Both the position numbers and the translations under genes were made by a program. From the NCBI GenBank assembly GCA_016870995.1, contig VFZU01000006.1:1-64000 (forward strand): DNA of 64,000 nt. The letters run 5' to 3'. Positions 1 through 9,891 of this stretch are shown piece after piece (the stretch's first letter is position 1; every line of letters starts with the position of its first letter). The notes beneath the pieces are model-generated. The model was not told the origin of the DNA and did no database searches. It worked only from the letters and a program-made list of their open reading frames with translations. The stretch is from Acidobacteriota bacterium (GTDB taxonomy: Bacteria > Acidobacteriota > Terriglobia > Bryobacterales > Bryobacteraceae).

Positions 1-110
1 CTTGTAAGTCCTTTTTTTCTATAAGTTGGAGAGGTTACCCAAGAAACCGCGCGATGAGGCACGTGCAGATCGGATGATGTTTTAGACCATTTTGGAAAAG
101 GATTATCAAT

Positions 111-536
111 ATGGGACAAAGAGGAACCATATCAGACGCAGCTCTTCGATTTGAGCAGGGCCTTGCGAAGGAAAAGCCGAGGCCACCAGCGAACATGAGC
201 AAGGAATCCAAGCGCGAATGGGAGAGAATCACAACCTTACTCGAAACCCGTGGGCTTTTGGATCGGCTCGACGAAGCGGGGCTTCATGATTATTTGACCT
301 GCTGGGAGCGACTCCGCGAGTGCGAGGCGCTATTGACCCGCGAGGGCTTGGTTGCAACAGCAGAAAGAGGCACCGTGAAGCACCCGGCGGCGACGTTGGC
401 ATCGCAATACAGGGCGTCTCTGCTGGCATGGTCGAAGGAGTTGGGCTTGACGTTGGCTTCTCGCTTGCGGATGCAGGTTGAGAGGAACCTGAGTCCGGAG
501 GCGAGGGCGCATGACCCTTACGGGCTGCTCGACTGA
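111..536 (+). CDS. Phage terminase small subunit, P27 family
   Basis: This 141-residue protein matches the P27 family of terminase small subunits, which recognise phage DNA and load it onto the large subunit for packaging. Visible features are a Pro-rich start (KPRPPANM), then a helical region that begins SKREWERI and contains a leucine-rich stretch before ERLRECEALL. The length is usual for the family. An AAGGA Shine-Dalgarno lies 8 to 9 nt before the ATG. No large terminase, portal or capsid gene is present, so the gene belongs either to a prophage continuing to the left or to a phage satellite that carries only a small terminase. Family call is from sequence pattern recognition. Confidence 0.8.
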   Translation: MGQRGTISDAALRFEQGLAKEKPRPPANMSKESKREWERITTLLETRGLLDRLDEAGLHDYLTCWERLRECEALLTREGLVATAERGTVKHPAATLASQYRASLLAWSKELGLTLASRLRMQVERNLSPEARAHDPYGLLD

Positions 537-590
537 TGGCTTGGCGTTTGACAGCGGCGGGGCCGTGGCGTTATCGTCTTAGGCGAGAGG

Positions 591-612
591 CGGCAGGACG
601 GCAATCCTGCCG
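591..612 (+). terminator. Hairpin after terminase small subunit
   Basis: CGGCAGGA and TCCTGCCG form an uninterrupted 8-bp stem around a 6-nt loop (CGGCAA), 55 nt after the terminase stop. No clear T-run follows, so this may be a transcript-end stabiliser rather than a classical intrinsic terminator. Confidence 0.45.
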
Positions 613-669
613 TCTCTCTAAACCACACCGAGGATACAACTCGACATGGCCTCCACCAAGTGTCCCTTA

Positions 670-816
670 TCACACACCCGCCCGTCTCGATTTGAAACGG
701 GCAACCCAAGCCTCAACATCTTCTTTGCTCAGCACTGCTGGCAGAAGCAAGCCATCAAAATCAGCGAATAGAAATCCGTCTTTTTGCACAACCGGGCGTT
801 TCTTTTTGGAATCCAT
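670..816 (-). CDS. Possible small hypothetical protein of the integrated element
   Basis: A 48-residue frame on the minus strand has protein-like composition, unlike the plus-strand frame over it: it begins MDSKKKRPVV, continues through KDGFLFADFDGLLLPA and ends in an acidic/aromatic helix (SKEDVEAWVARF). The frame is open further upstream, so a longer start at 897 (75 residues) is possible. No Shine-Dalgarno is visible at either start. I do not recognise a family. It would be transcribed against the terminase and integrase. Treat as tentative. Confidence 0.35.
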   Translation of the reverse strand: MDSKKKRPVVQKDGFLFADFDGLLLPAVLSKEDVEAWVARFKSRRAGV

Positions 817-925
817 GCCCGTATTGCTGCAAGTAGCTTGCCATTCCCAAAGTTTCCCCGTCCTGCTGCACAGCACCCACCGGGCGCGGCGGCACATAGC
901 AAACCGACATGAAAAGGAGAACATC

Positions 926-1171
926 ATGCAACACCCATTGAGCCATGCACTAAACAAGCTCGAAGCCGATCTTGCTAGCGAACACACATCACCCGAGGCG
1001 GAATTTATTCAGTGCGTCTTGAGCCTATACGACAGTGGCTTGCTCGACCCTGCAAGGGCTGAGCTTGCGCTACAAGATTGGCGCGACGAACTAGCCGCGA
1101 TGCAGCACTACACACACGCGGCGGCAAGGTGTCAGCCTGAAATGCTCTGCGCCGCATTGGAGGCCGCGTAA
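926..1171 (+). CDS. Small hypothetical protein preceding the integrase
   Basis: An 81-residue acidic, helical protein. The start at 926 is chosen because AAAAGGAG lies 5 to 6 nt upstream and because the open frame before it (from 536) is low-complexity noise. Its stop overlaps the integrase start as TAATG, which implies translational coupling and one transcript. Content includes EAEFIQCVLSLYDSG and a Trp-Arg-Asp segment (LQDWRDELAAM). Its position suggests an element-encoded accessory or excision-control protein, but no helix-turn-helix is obvious and no family is recognised. Confidence 0.65.
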   Translation: MQHPLSHALNKLEADLASEHTSPEAEFIQCVLSLYDSGLLDPARAELALQDWRDELAAMQHYTHAAARCQPEMLCAALEAA

Positions 1172-2319
1172 TGGCCGGGCAAATCATCAGGCGGGGTGAC
1201 CGGAAATGGTGCGTGCGCGTGTTCCTTGGCAACAACGAGCATGGGAAACGTGTCTACCAAAACCGCAGCGTTTCAGGCGCAAAGAAGGACGCCGAAAAGG
1301 TGCTAGCGGAGATGCTGCGAACCCGAAGCTTAGGCCCTTCGATTCTGCGAAATGAAAGGCTTCTAGTGGATGAGCTTCTAAACGATCTCATCCGCGAATA
1401 CACCATCAATGGCCGGGCGGTGGGCATACTCAAGATGAAAATCGAGAAGTACCTTCGCCCATCATTCGGGAAACTGCAAGCGTCAAAAATCAACACGGCG
1501 TCGATAGAAGGCTACGCTGATTCTCGTTTGATGAGCGGGGCAGCAGTGGCAACCGTTAACAGGGAACTTGGCTTGTTGCGTCGCGCCTTCTCTCTGGGCT
1601 ACCAGTGCGAACCCCGCAAGGTGGAGCGCATACCGAGAATCAAACTTTTCAAGGAGAACAACGTCCGCAAGGGCTTCTTTGAGCATGAGCATTACAAAGC
1701 GATGCTTCAGGCACTACCGGATCACCTGAAGGCAGTTCTAGTGATGGGCTACTGGACGGGCTTAAGGCGAGGCGAGATCACTTCTCTGAAATGGGAGCAG
1801 GTTGACCTGAGAAACGGTGTACTCCGGCTTGAAGCTGGCACAACCAAGAGCGGCGAAGGGCGTATTGTTCCACTTGCGCCGGATCTCTGGGAATGCCTGA
1901 AAATGCAGCGGGAAAGATCACGGCTTGAGTATCCCGAATGCGTTCAAGTTTTCCACTACCGGGGCAAGCCGTTTAAGGACTTCCGCGATGGATGGGACAC
2001 AGCGGCGGCGAAAGCTGGCCTTATCGACGAGAAGGGCAAGCCCAAACTGTTGTTTCATGATCTCCGCCGGAGCGCCGTTCGCAATCTGCTTCGTGGTGGC
2101 GTGCCTGAAAAAGTGGCGATGGCGATCAGCGGACACAAGACGAGAGCCGTATTCGACCGATACAACATTGTTGCTGAATCGGATCTTAGGACAGCAATCA
2201 CGCGATTGAGCGGCTACATTTCACAGCAAGAAGGTGAGGCCGAAAAAGGCAGTATTGGCACACAAAACCAAAATCCGCACACTATTCGCACATCGGAAGC
2301 AAGTGGGGTGATAAATTGA
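1171..2319 (+). CDS. int: Tyrosine-type site-specific integrase
   Basis: A 382-residue phage/island integrase that would recombine the element with its chromosomal attachment site. The N-terminal 60 residues look like an arm-type DNA-binding domain, followed by a core-binding domain (roughly 70-165). The catalytic domain carries the first Arg in TGLRRGEITSLKW, the beta-hairpin Lys in TTKSGEGRIVPL, the His-x-x-Arg box in LLFHDLRRSAVRN, a later His in ISGHKT, and the nucleophilic Tyr in VFDRYNI. All catalytic positions are present, so the enzyme is probably active. The gene points at, and stops 32 bp before, the 3' end of tRNA-Leu, the classic arrangement for integration into a tRNA gene. Confidence 0.93.
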   Translation: MAGQIIRRGDRKWCVRVFLGNNEHGKRVYQNRSVSGAKKDAEKVLAEMLRTRSLGPSILRNERLLVDELLNDLIREYTINGRAVGILKMKIEKYLRPSFGKLQASKINTASIEGYADSRLMSGAAVATVNRELGLLRRAFSLGYQCEPRKVERIPRIKLFKENNVRKGFFEHEHYKAMLQALPDHLKAVLVMGYWTGLRRGEITSLKWEQVDLRNGVLRLEAGTTKSGEGRIVPLAPDLWECLKMQRERSRLEYPECVQVFHYRGKPFKDFRDGWDTAAAKAGLIDEKGKPKLLFHDLRRSAVRNLLRGGVPEKVAMAISGHKTRAVFDRYNIVAESDLRTAITRLSGYISQQEGEAEKGSIGTQNQNPHTIRTSEASGVIN

Positions 2320-2351
2320 GCTTAAAGATAGCCCGTAAATTGTTGATTCTA

Positions 2352-2375
2352 TGGTGCGGACGAGAGGACTTGAAC
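2352..2375 (-). other. Inferred attachment site at the tRNA-Leu 3' end
   Basis: Integrases of this type usually recombine within the T-arm and acceptor part of a tRNA gene and leave a direct repeat of that segment at the far end of the element. The far end is outside the window, so the core sequence cannot be delimited. The call rests only on the integrase-tRNA geometry. Confidence 0.4.
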
Positions 2376-2438
2376 CTCCACGGGGTTGCCCCCGCTAGTA
2401 CCTGAAACTAGTGCGTCTGCCAATTCCGCCACGTCCGC
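2352..2438 (-). tRNA. tRNA-Leu (anticodon CAG)
   Basis: Read on the minus strand the gene starts GCGGACG and ends CGTCCGC-A-CCA, giving a perfect 7-bp acceptor stem, an A discriminator and an encoded CCA. The anticodon stem CTAGT/ACTAG encloses TTCAGGT, so the anticodon is CAG (leucine). A long variable arm (GCGGGGGCAACCCCGT region) is typical of tRNA-Leu, and the T loop contains TTCAAGT. Total length is 87 nt with CCA. Its 3' end faces the integrase. Confidence 0.95.
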
Positions 2439-2494
2439 AAAAAACCAGCAGTTCTTTTATGGTCCCAAAGCCGCATCGCTGTGTCAATTCCACA

Positions 2495-2961
2495 TCAGAA
2501 CTTCAGTTCCACGCGGATTCGATCCGGGCCCTGTTTGAGCAGCAGCACCCGCTCCTTCTCAAGCCACTTCAACTCACCGCCTTCACCGCGGCCCATATGC
2601 CGCACACGCACATGGGAATTTTCGAAAAGTACTTCCTGCTTGGTCTCAACAGGCTTGGCTAAAATAGCAGGCACAATCTGGACGTGCAGCGCCTTGCCTC
2701 TGATCGTCACAGGCCCATCCAGCCAGATCACTCTCCGCCCAGCCACCAACAAGAACTCCCCCGTGGGCCTTCCATAGATTGGCGCGAAGTTCAGCTCCTT
2801 CATTCCCTTCGGTACATCCATTTCGAACACTCTCACCGCAGCGTTTTCAAGCAACAATTTACCCGCCGCCCTCGCTTCTCGATCCGCGTCGATCCTCGCA
2901 CCCTCCCTCGGAAACATCTCGGGGCGCCGCTGCATCAACAGAAGCACGAGAAAAAGCGTCT

Positions 2962-2965
<4 letters not shown>
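2495..2965 (-). CDS. Secreted protein of unknown function
   Basis: A 156-residue protein with a short hydrophobic N-terminus (MKTLFLVLLLM) that may be a signal peptide. The rest reads as two similar beta-rich halves, each with an ENxxVRVxxM-like strand (ENAAVRVFEMDVP near 40 and ENSHVRVRHMGRG near 115). Such duplicated halves are seen in cupin-like secreted proteins, but no metal-binding histidine cluster is clear and I do not assign a family. The ATG overlaps the stop of the upstream deacetylase-like gene as ATGA, and a TACAAT box lies exactly 6 nt before it. Confidence 0.65.
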
Positions 2966-4854
<1,889 letters not shown>

Positions 4855-4860
4855 GAGCCC

Positions 4861-7800
4861 TTAAAACCGGAACCTCAGCGAAGCCTGCATCCGCCTCGGA
4901 GCCCGCGTCCCAGTCACCTCGCCAAAACGCGCATTCACTTGCGCGCCGTTTGCCTCAAAGCGAGCCGTGGTGTCTACCGCGTTGTACTGCGTGTGATTAA
5001 ACGCGTTGTACATCTCCCAGCGCAGCTGCAGGCTTTTCTTTTCGCTGAATAGCGGGATGTTCTTGAAGAAGCTAATATCCCAGTTGGTAGTCCCGGGCAA
5101 GCGGAAAACATCCTTCGGGGCATTGCCGAAATCTCCTCGAGCCGGCCGCGCGAACACCGTTGGATTAAAGAACCGCGAGAAGGTTCGATCTCCTTGGGCA
5201 AGCTGTGCCTTGCCTGTCACATTGATGCGATTGCCATCTCCGCCGCCGCTCAGGTCCACTGTGTCGACTGTCGAGAAGCCCACGCCCGAAGGGAAGCCAC
5301 TTGCAAATGTGGTGATGCCCGATACCTGCCAGTTGTCCAGAACCATCTTTCCCACTTTGTTCGGCACGAACTTGCTGCCCTTGGGCAGATCCCAAATGTA
5401 GTTCGTAACGAAAATGTGTGTCTGGTCGAAGCCCAGTTTGCCGTAGTTCCACACCCTCAAGTCGCGATACTGCGCGACACCATCACCATCAGAGTTCGCG
5501 TAACCCATTGCCTTCGAATACGTGTAGGCCATGCTGATCGAGAGACCCTGAGCAAAGCGACGATTCAACGTGACCTGGCCAGAGTTGTAATTCGACGTAG
5601 ACGAAAACTCGTTGTAGTTGATGTTGCCCCAGCCCGGGAAGGGTCGGAAGAAATTGTCGGGGAGGGGTGTCGCCGGATTCGAAGGATCGGCGTTGGCCGT
5701 AAGATAGCGCGCACCATATGGCACTGTGTTGATGTTGCGGCTCACCTGCAGGTGACGTCCCACATTGCCGACGTAGGTCACCTCCAGCACGGTCCCTCTG
5801 CCAATGTCGCGCTGCACGCCAAACGTGAAGTTGTACATGGCCGGAGTGACAGCCTTTCTCTCAAAAGTGGATGTGTTGTTGGGAAACAGCACACCCGTTG
5901 AACTCAGGAATGAAGAAAGAGTTCCGTAGTACACGATGGGCGTCTGCTGCGTAGGCGGGTTTTGCGAAAAGCCTCTCACTCCTGGTGCCACTGTGTTATG
6001 AAAGATGCCGAAGCCGGTGCGGATTGCCGTCTTGCCATCACCGAACGGATCGTAAGCAATACCGAAACGAGGCTCGTAAAGGACTGGTGCCTGCTCGCGG
6101 AACCCACGCGGATAAGCCGTATTGGTTGCCGACACCGCACCATTAAATGGATTCCCGCTTCCCGGAACAAACGCCCCGATGAACACGGCTGGCAGAATGT
6201 CGCCGTTGCGCGGATTCACCGCGCGCCGGCCCTGCGGGGTTGAAACCGGGGCGTAGAGTGTTGGAATCTGTGCTCTGTTAAAGAGGCTGAAATCCCAGGC
6301 TGCTGCTTGCTGCCGTGCATGATACCACTGGTTGAACCAGACAAACCGCATGCCAATGTCGAGCGTCAACTTGCGATTGACCTTCCAGCTATCCTGCACA
6401 AACCAGCCCATCGTTGTCTTGCGTCCTTCGTTGGAAGGCCGCGATTGCGATTCGCTGTAGTTCGCGAAATTGCCGAGTACCGCGTTGGAATACGCGTAGT
6501 TTGAATCGAAGGGATTGTTCACGTCACGGGCAAACGCGAAGCTGCCGCCGTAAGTGCCTTGCTCGCCCTCGTAGTTGCGCGTCCTTTCAATGGCGATGCC
6601 AGCCTTGAAGGTGTGCGCTCCTCGGGCATAGGTCGTGTTGTTGCTGAGGTTGAACGCGGTGTCCGCGCCACGCAAAGGAAAGCGCCCATCATAGGTGATC
6701 GCCGCCGCACTCGGTACGCCGCCGTAGCTGGCCTGCGGAATCACGCCCAACGGATTGTTGCCCGGAAAGTATTGCCCCAACGTGCTGAGCCCACGGTTGG
6801 ACCGCAACACCTTCTTCAGTTCTTCGTCGTTAAGCGGGGGGCCATCTTCAACGGAGTGCCGCGCGCCGAATGTGAACTCGTTCACAATGCGTGTTGACAG
6901 GATGCGTGCCCAGTTCATCACGATGCCGTCGTCGGTGAATGTGTACTTCTGTTTGATCAGGCCCCAATTCGATGAGCCAGCCGCTACTGCATAACCGATC
7001 GAATCGGCGAACCAGGTAGAGCCTCTGAAGTTCACCGAGTCCTTCGATGTCGGTTTGAGATCGATGCGGAACAGATGCTGGTTGCGCGGTTGTTCAAGCG
7101 CCTCCTGGAACTGGTAGTTGAAATTGCCACCCGTAATCGTGCGATTCAATTGATTGGGGAGCGGGAAGATGTTCAGCATGGCCCGGCCGTTGGCGCTGAG
7201 GCGGCTCGCTGGGATCGTGTTGTTCGGAAAGTTTGCGCCACCCTGTGGATCCCGAATCGGAATGATGCGATTTCCAAGGTCCACCGTTTGAGAGAAGTCC
7301 CCATTACGCTCAAGCGCCGTCGGTACAGTCACTTGCCTGACCGCTTGCGGATTCTTCACCCAGCTCTTCTCGAATGAATAGAAAAAGAAAGCTTTCTCTT
7401 TGAGCTTGCTGCCTAAGGGAATCGGCCCACCGAGAGTTCCTCCAATCGTGCTGTAACGATAGATCGGGCGCCTCACGCCATTCCGATTGTTGAAAAAGTC
7501 ATTCGCGTTCCAGCTCTCATGCCGCTTAAACCAGTACGCGGTGCCGTGATACTCACGCGAACCCGACTTCGTAACGATGTTGATCGAGCTCGCTCCATTG
7601 CGGCCATACTCAGCCTGGTAGTTGTTCATCAGCACTTTCACTTCGCCGATGGCGTCCATGTTGATCGGGCTTGAGAACGTGCCGGGGCTACCAAGATCAT
7701 TCCCTGTCACGCCATCCACCTGCAAGCTATTCCAGTTGCTGCGAGTCCCTTGAATGTTCGGCGATTGCGTGCCGAAACTGCCTCCCAAGAATTCCGTGTC

Positions 7801-8289
7801 GGTTTGCTGCGCCACACCGGGCAGGATCCTCAACATCGAAACCACATCGCGGCCACGAATCGAAACCTGCTCAAGCTGCCGCGCTCCGATCAGCGCCGAA
7901 TGCTCCGTCGAGCTGGTTTGTACCGTCACTGCCTGCGCTTCGATCGTCACAGATTCCGAGACAGCTCCGATCGTCAACTGCAAGCTGCCGACGCTGAGTC
8001 TTTCGGCTGCGCTCAACACGTTGCCCGTCTTCTTGAGCGGTTTGAAGCCGCTCACTTCCACTGAAACCGTATAGCTGCCGGGTTGTAACGCGGGAAACAC
8101 AAAGTCTCCCGTTTCGTTGGTTGTCGAGTTGCGCTCTTCGCCGGTGCGCTCGCTGATCAATTTCACCGCCGCGGCAGGAATCACATTGCCGCCTGAGTCC
8201 ACAACTGTTCCGGAGATCGAGCCCGAAATGGTCTGCGCAGTGATGACATTAACACTAAATAATGCGAGTAACAGTAGGATACGAAGCAT
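4861..8289 (-). CDS. TonB-dependent receptor, Oar-like, with N-terminal carboxypeptidase-regulatory domain
   Basis: An outer-membrane protein of 1142 residues, a class strongly expanded in Acidobacteriota. A signal peptide (MLRILLLLALFSVNVITAQ) precedes a carboxypeptidase-regulatory-like beta domain (SGTVVDSGGNVIPAA...GSYTVSVEVSGF), then a plug (RDVVSMLRILPGV, SGSREYHGTAYWFKRH) and a long barrel ending with the aromatic residues of a C-terminal beta signal (SLRFRF). The substrate is not predictable; receptors of this kind are thought to import large or oligomeric ligands with TonB-ExbBD energy. The start lies 35 bp inside the end of the AtuA C-terminal gene. TAAAAT at 8299-8304 lies 9 nt before the ATG. 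Confidence 0.92.
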   Translation of the reverse strand: MLRILLLLALFSVNVITAQTISGSISGTVVDSGGNVIPAAAVKLISERTGEERNSTTNETGDFVFPALQPGSYTVSVEVSGFKPLKKTGNVLSAAERLSVGSLQLTIGAVSESVTIEAQAVTVQTSSTEHSALIGARQLEQVSIRGRDVVSMLRILPGVAQQTDTEFLGGSFGTQSPNIQGTRSNWNSLQVDGVTGNDLGSPGTFSSPINMDAIGEVKVLMNNYQAEYGRNGASSINIVTKSGSREYHGTAYWFKRHESWNANDFFNNRNGVRRPIYRYSTIGGTLGGPIPLGSKLKEKAFFFYSFEKSWVKNPQAVRQVTVPTALERNGDFSQTVDLGNRIIPIRDPQGGANFPNNTIPASRLSANGRAMLNIFPLPNQLNRTITGGNFNYQFQEALEQPRNQHLFRIDLKPTSKDSVNFRGSTWFADSIGYAVAAGSSNWGLIKQKYTFTDDGIVMNWARILSTRIVNEFTFGARHSVEDGPPLNDEELKKVLRSNRGLSTLGQYFPGNNPLGVIPQASYGGVPSAAAITYDGRFPLRGADTAFNLSNNTTYARGAHTFKAGIAIERTRNYEGEQGTYGGSFAFARDVNNPFDSNYAYSNAVLGNFANYSESQSRPSNEGRKTTMGWFVQDSWKVNRKLTLDIGMRFVWFNQWYHARQQAAAWDFSLFNRAQIPTLYAPVSTPQGRRAVNPRNGDILPAVFIGAFVPGSGNPFNGAVSATNTAYPRGFREQAPVLYEPRFGIAYDPFGDGKTAIRTGFGIFHNTVAPGVRGFSQNPPTQQTPIVYYGTLSSFLSSTGVLFPNNTSTFERKAVTPAMYNFTFGVQRDIGRGTVLEVTYVGNVGRHLQVSRNINTVPYGARYLTANADPSNPATPLPDNFFRPFPGWGNINYNEFSSTSNYNSGQVTLNRRFAQGLSISMAYTYSKAMGYANSDGDGVAQYRDLRVWNYGKLGFDQTHIFVTNYIWDLPKGSKFVPNKVGKMVLDNWQVSGITTFASGFPSGVGFSTVDTVDLSGGGDGNRINVTGKAQLAQGDRTFSRFFNPTVFARPARGDFGNAPKDVFRLPGTTNWDISFFKNIPLFSEKKSLQLRWEMYNAFNHTQYNAVDTTARFEANGAQVNARFGEVTGTRAPRRMQASLRFRF

Positions 8290-8626
8290 GCTGCAGGAAT
8301 TTTATCTCAGATTCCTGCAGTTCGATCCGCAAACTAAGCACCCCACCACCGAAAAGTTTCCCCTGGGCATCAGACAACAAGCTTAAAGTGCCACCGCCCA
8401 TCAACGCATCGCGGCAAACAAAGTTCAGCGCACCCAGGTTCGGCAGTTCAAATCGCTCCACATCCCCTTCGATTCGATCCGCGAAATGTGCCTTGACTCG
8501 TGCTGCCGTCACTTCCCTCAGCAGCACTGCATAGGCCTCCGCTTGGTAAGCGATCACTCCAATGTTGACCAGGTTGCCTTTGTCTCCAGACCTCGCGTGC
8601 GCGATTTGTCCCAACTTGACAATCAT
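8255..8626 (-). CDS. AtuA-like ferredoxin-fold protein (C-terminal domain as a separate gene)
   Basis: A 123-residue protein beginning VKLGQIAHARSGDKGN, the hallmark of the AtuA C-terminal ferredoxin-fold domain. In many bacteria this domain is fused to the larger AtuA domain; here it is a separate gene overlapping its partner by 4 nt (ATGA). AtuA proteins accompany acyl-CoA carboxylases in acyclic terpene and related branched-chain degradation, but their biochemical role is not established. The C-terminal 11 or so residues overlap the start of the downstream receptor gene and may be dispensable. Confidence 0.85.
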   Translation of the reverse strand: MIVKLGQIAHARSGDKGNLVNIGVIAYQAEAYAVLLREVTAARVKAHFADRIEGDVERFELPNLGALNFVCRDALMGGGTLSLLSDAQGKLFGGGVLSLRIELQESEIKFLQHASYPTVTRII

Positions 8627-9891
8627 TCGATCACCTCAACTCGCAGCTCTAACGCTTCACGCGGCAGTAACGCGGGCCAGTATGCAACCACCTCGTGAAC
8701 CTTGGGTCTGCCTTCGCCATACCCGGTTGCCCCCGGCGGCCCGTTCAAGACCAGTGGAATCATCTCCCGCGTCCATCGCTCCACAGGAGATTTATCCCGC
8801 GCACGCACGGCCATGCGCAGCATCGCCGACTGTGTGTCTCCAAACACTTCCGTCGCAGTGCGTTCAAACAACAAGCCAAGATCTCGGCAGCGCTCTTCGA
8901 CGATTGCCGAGGCGCGCCGGCACTTTTCGTCCGCTCCTGGGCCCCCATAGACAAGCGTGCCTGCGGCCTTCCAGCCCCAGTGATACGAGATGCTCGCCTT
9001 CAACATCTCAGGTCTTAGCCGACCCTTGGCACCCGTTACTCTAACTCGATCCGAGCCATCCATGCGCAGATGAACGCTCCTGAAATCGGCGACCACATCT
9101 GGCGTGTAATAAGTCCCAGGATCCCCAACTTCATAAACCAACTGCTCCTTCACAGAACCCAGCGTCACCTTGCCGCCGCTGCCCACATGCTTTGTGATGA
9201 CGCAGGTGCCATCAGCTTCGGCCTCGACAATCGGATAGCCTACCCGCGAAAGGTTCGGAATCGTCTCCCAATCCTCAAGGCAATTGCCACCGGTGCACTG
9301 CGCCCCGCATTCGACGATGTGCCCTGCGACAATCCCCGCCGCCAGCAGATCCCAATCCGTCTCGCTCCAGCCGAATTCGAAAACCATCGGTGCCAACACC
9401 AGCGCGGCATCCGCGCACCGGCCCGTTACAACGACATCGGGCTTTGCCTTCAAAGCCTCCACGATTCCGAAAGCGCCGGTATAAATGTTCGCGCTCAACA
9501 CTTGCTCGATCACGGTTTCAAGCAACTCCCCCGTATCCAGATTGCGCAATGCAAAGTCACGCACCCGGCCGAGGATGTCATCTCCCAAAACGACAGCCAC
9601 TCTCAAGGAAGGGCAACGCCGCCGGATCTCTGCGGCGCACGCCAGCGGATTCACACCACCGGCGTTGGCGATCACCTTCACACCTTTGCCCGCAACGCGC
9701 TCCACCAGGGCAGGGAAGTCCCGCGCGTAACCAAAAGCGGGGTTCTCCTTCTTCTGCTTCTGCAGAATCGACATGGTCACTTCAGCCAGATAGTCGAGCA
9801 CCAGATAATCGAGTGGGCCATCTTCAACGAGCCGAACCGGGGCTTCGAAAGAATCTCCCCAGAAGCCTTGCCCGCAACCAATTCGGATCAT
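8623..9891 (-). CDS. AtuA-family protein (acyclic terpene utilisation, DUF1446)
   Basis: A 422-residue cytoplasmic protein with the family's N-terminal IRIGCGQGFWGDS and DYLVLDYLAEVTMS motifs and the internal GGVNPLACA and VVTGRCADAALVLAP segments. It is the middle gene of a three-gene operon: the carboxyltransferase subunit ends at 9888 (ATGA overlap with this start) and the AtuA C-terminal domain follows with another 4-nt overlap. Known operons of this type degrade citronellol/geraniol, leucine-like acids or related acyl-CoAs. The actual substrate here is not visible from sequence. Confidence 0.88.
   Translation of the reverse strand: MIRIGCGQGFWGDSFEAPVRLVEDGPLDYLVLDYLAEVTMSILQKQKKENPAFGYARDFPALVERVAGKGVKVIANAGGVNPLACAAEIRRRCPSLRVAVVLGDDILGRVRDFALRNLDTGELLETVIEQVLSANIYTGAFGIVEALKAKPDVVVTGRCADAALVLAPMVFEFGWSETDWDLLAAGIVAGHIVECGAQCTGGNCLEDWETIPNLSRVGYPIVEAEADGTCVITKHVGSGGKVTLGSVKEQLVYEVGDPGTYYTPDVVADFRSVHLRMDGSDRVRVTGAKGRLRPEMLKASISYHWGWKAAGTLVYGGPGADEKCRRASAIVEERCRDLGLLFERTATEVFGDTQSAMLRMAVRARDKSPVERWTREMIPLVLNGPPGATGYGEGRPKVHEVVAYWPALLPREALELRVEVIE

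Larger units (their letters stand above)
537..925. other. Gap between terminase and the next plus-strand gene
   Basis: About 390 bases with no convincing plus-strand gene. The plus frame is open throughout, but its translation is low-complexity (Ser, Pro, Arg) and looks like noise. The gap holds a strong hairpin just after the terminase gene and a possible short minus-strand gene, both listed separately. Confidence 0.5.

Noticed and set aside
536-925. A 130-codon plus-strand extension of the small gene before the integrase
   Set aside because: Composition is low-complexity and there is no ribosome site, whereas 926 has AAGGAG at the right distance.
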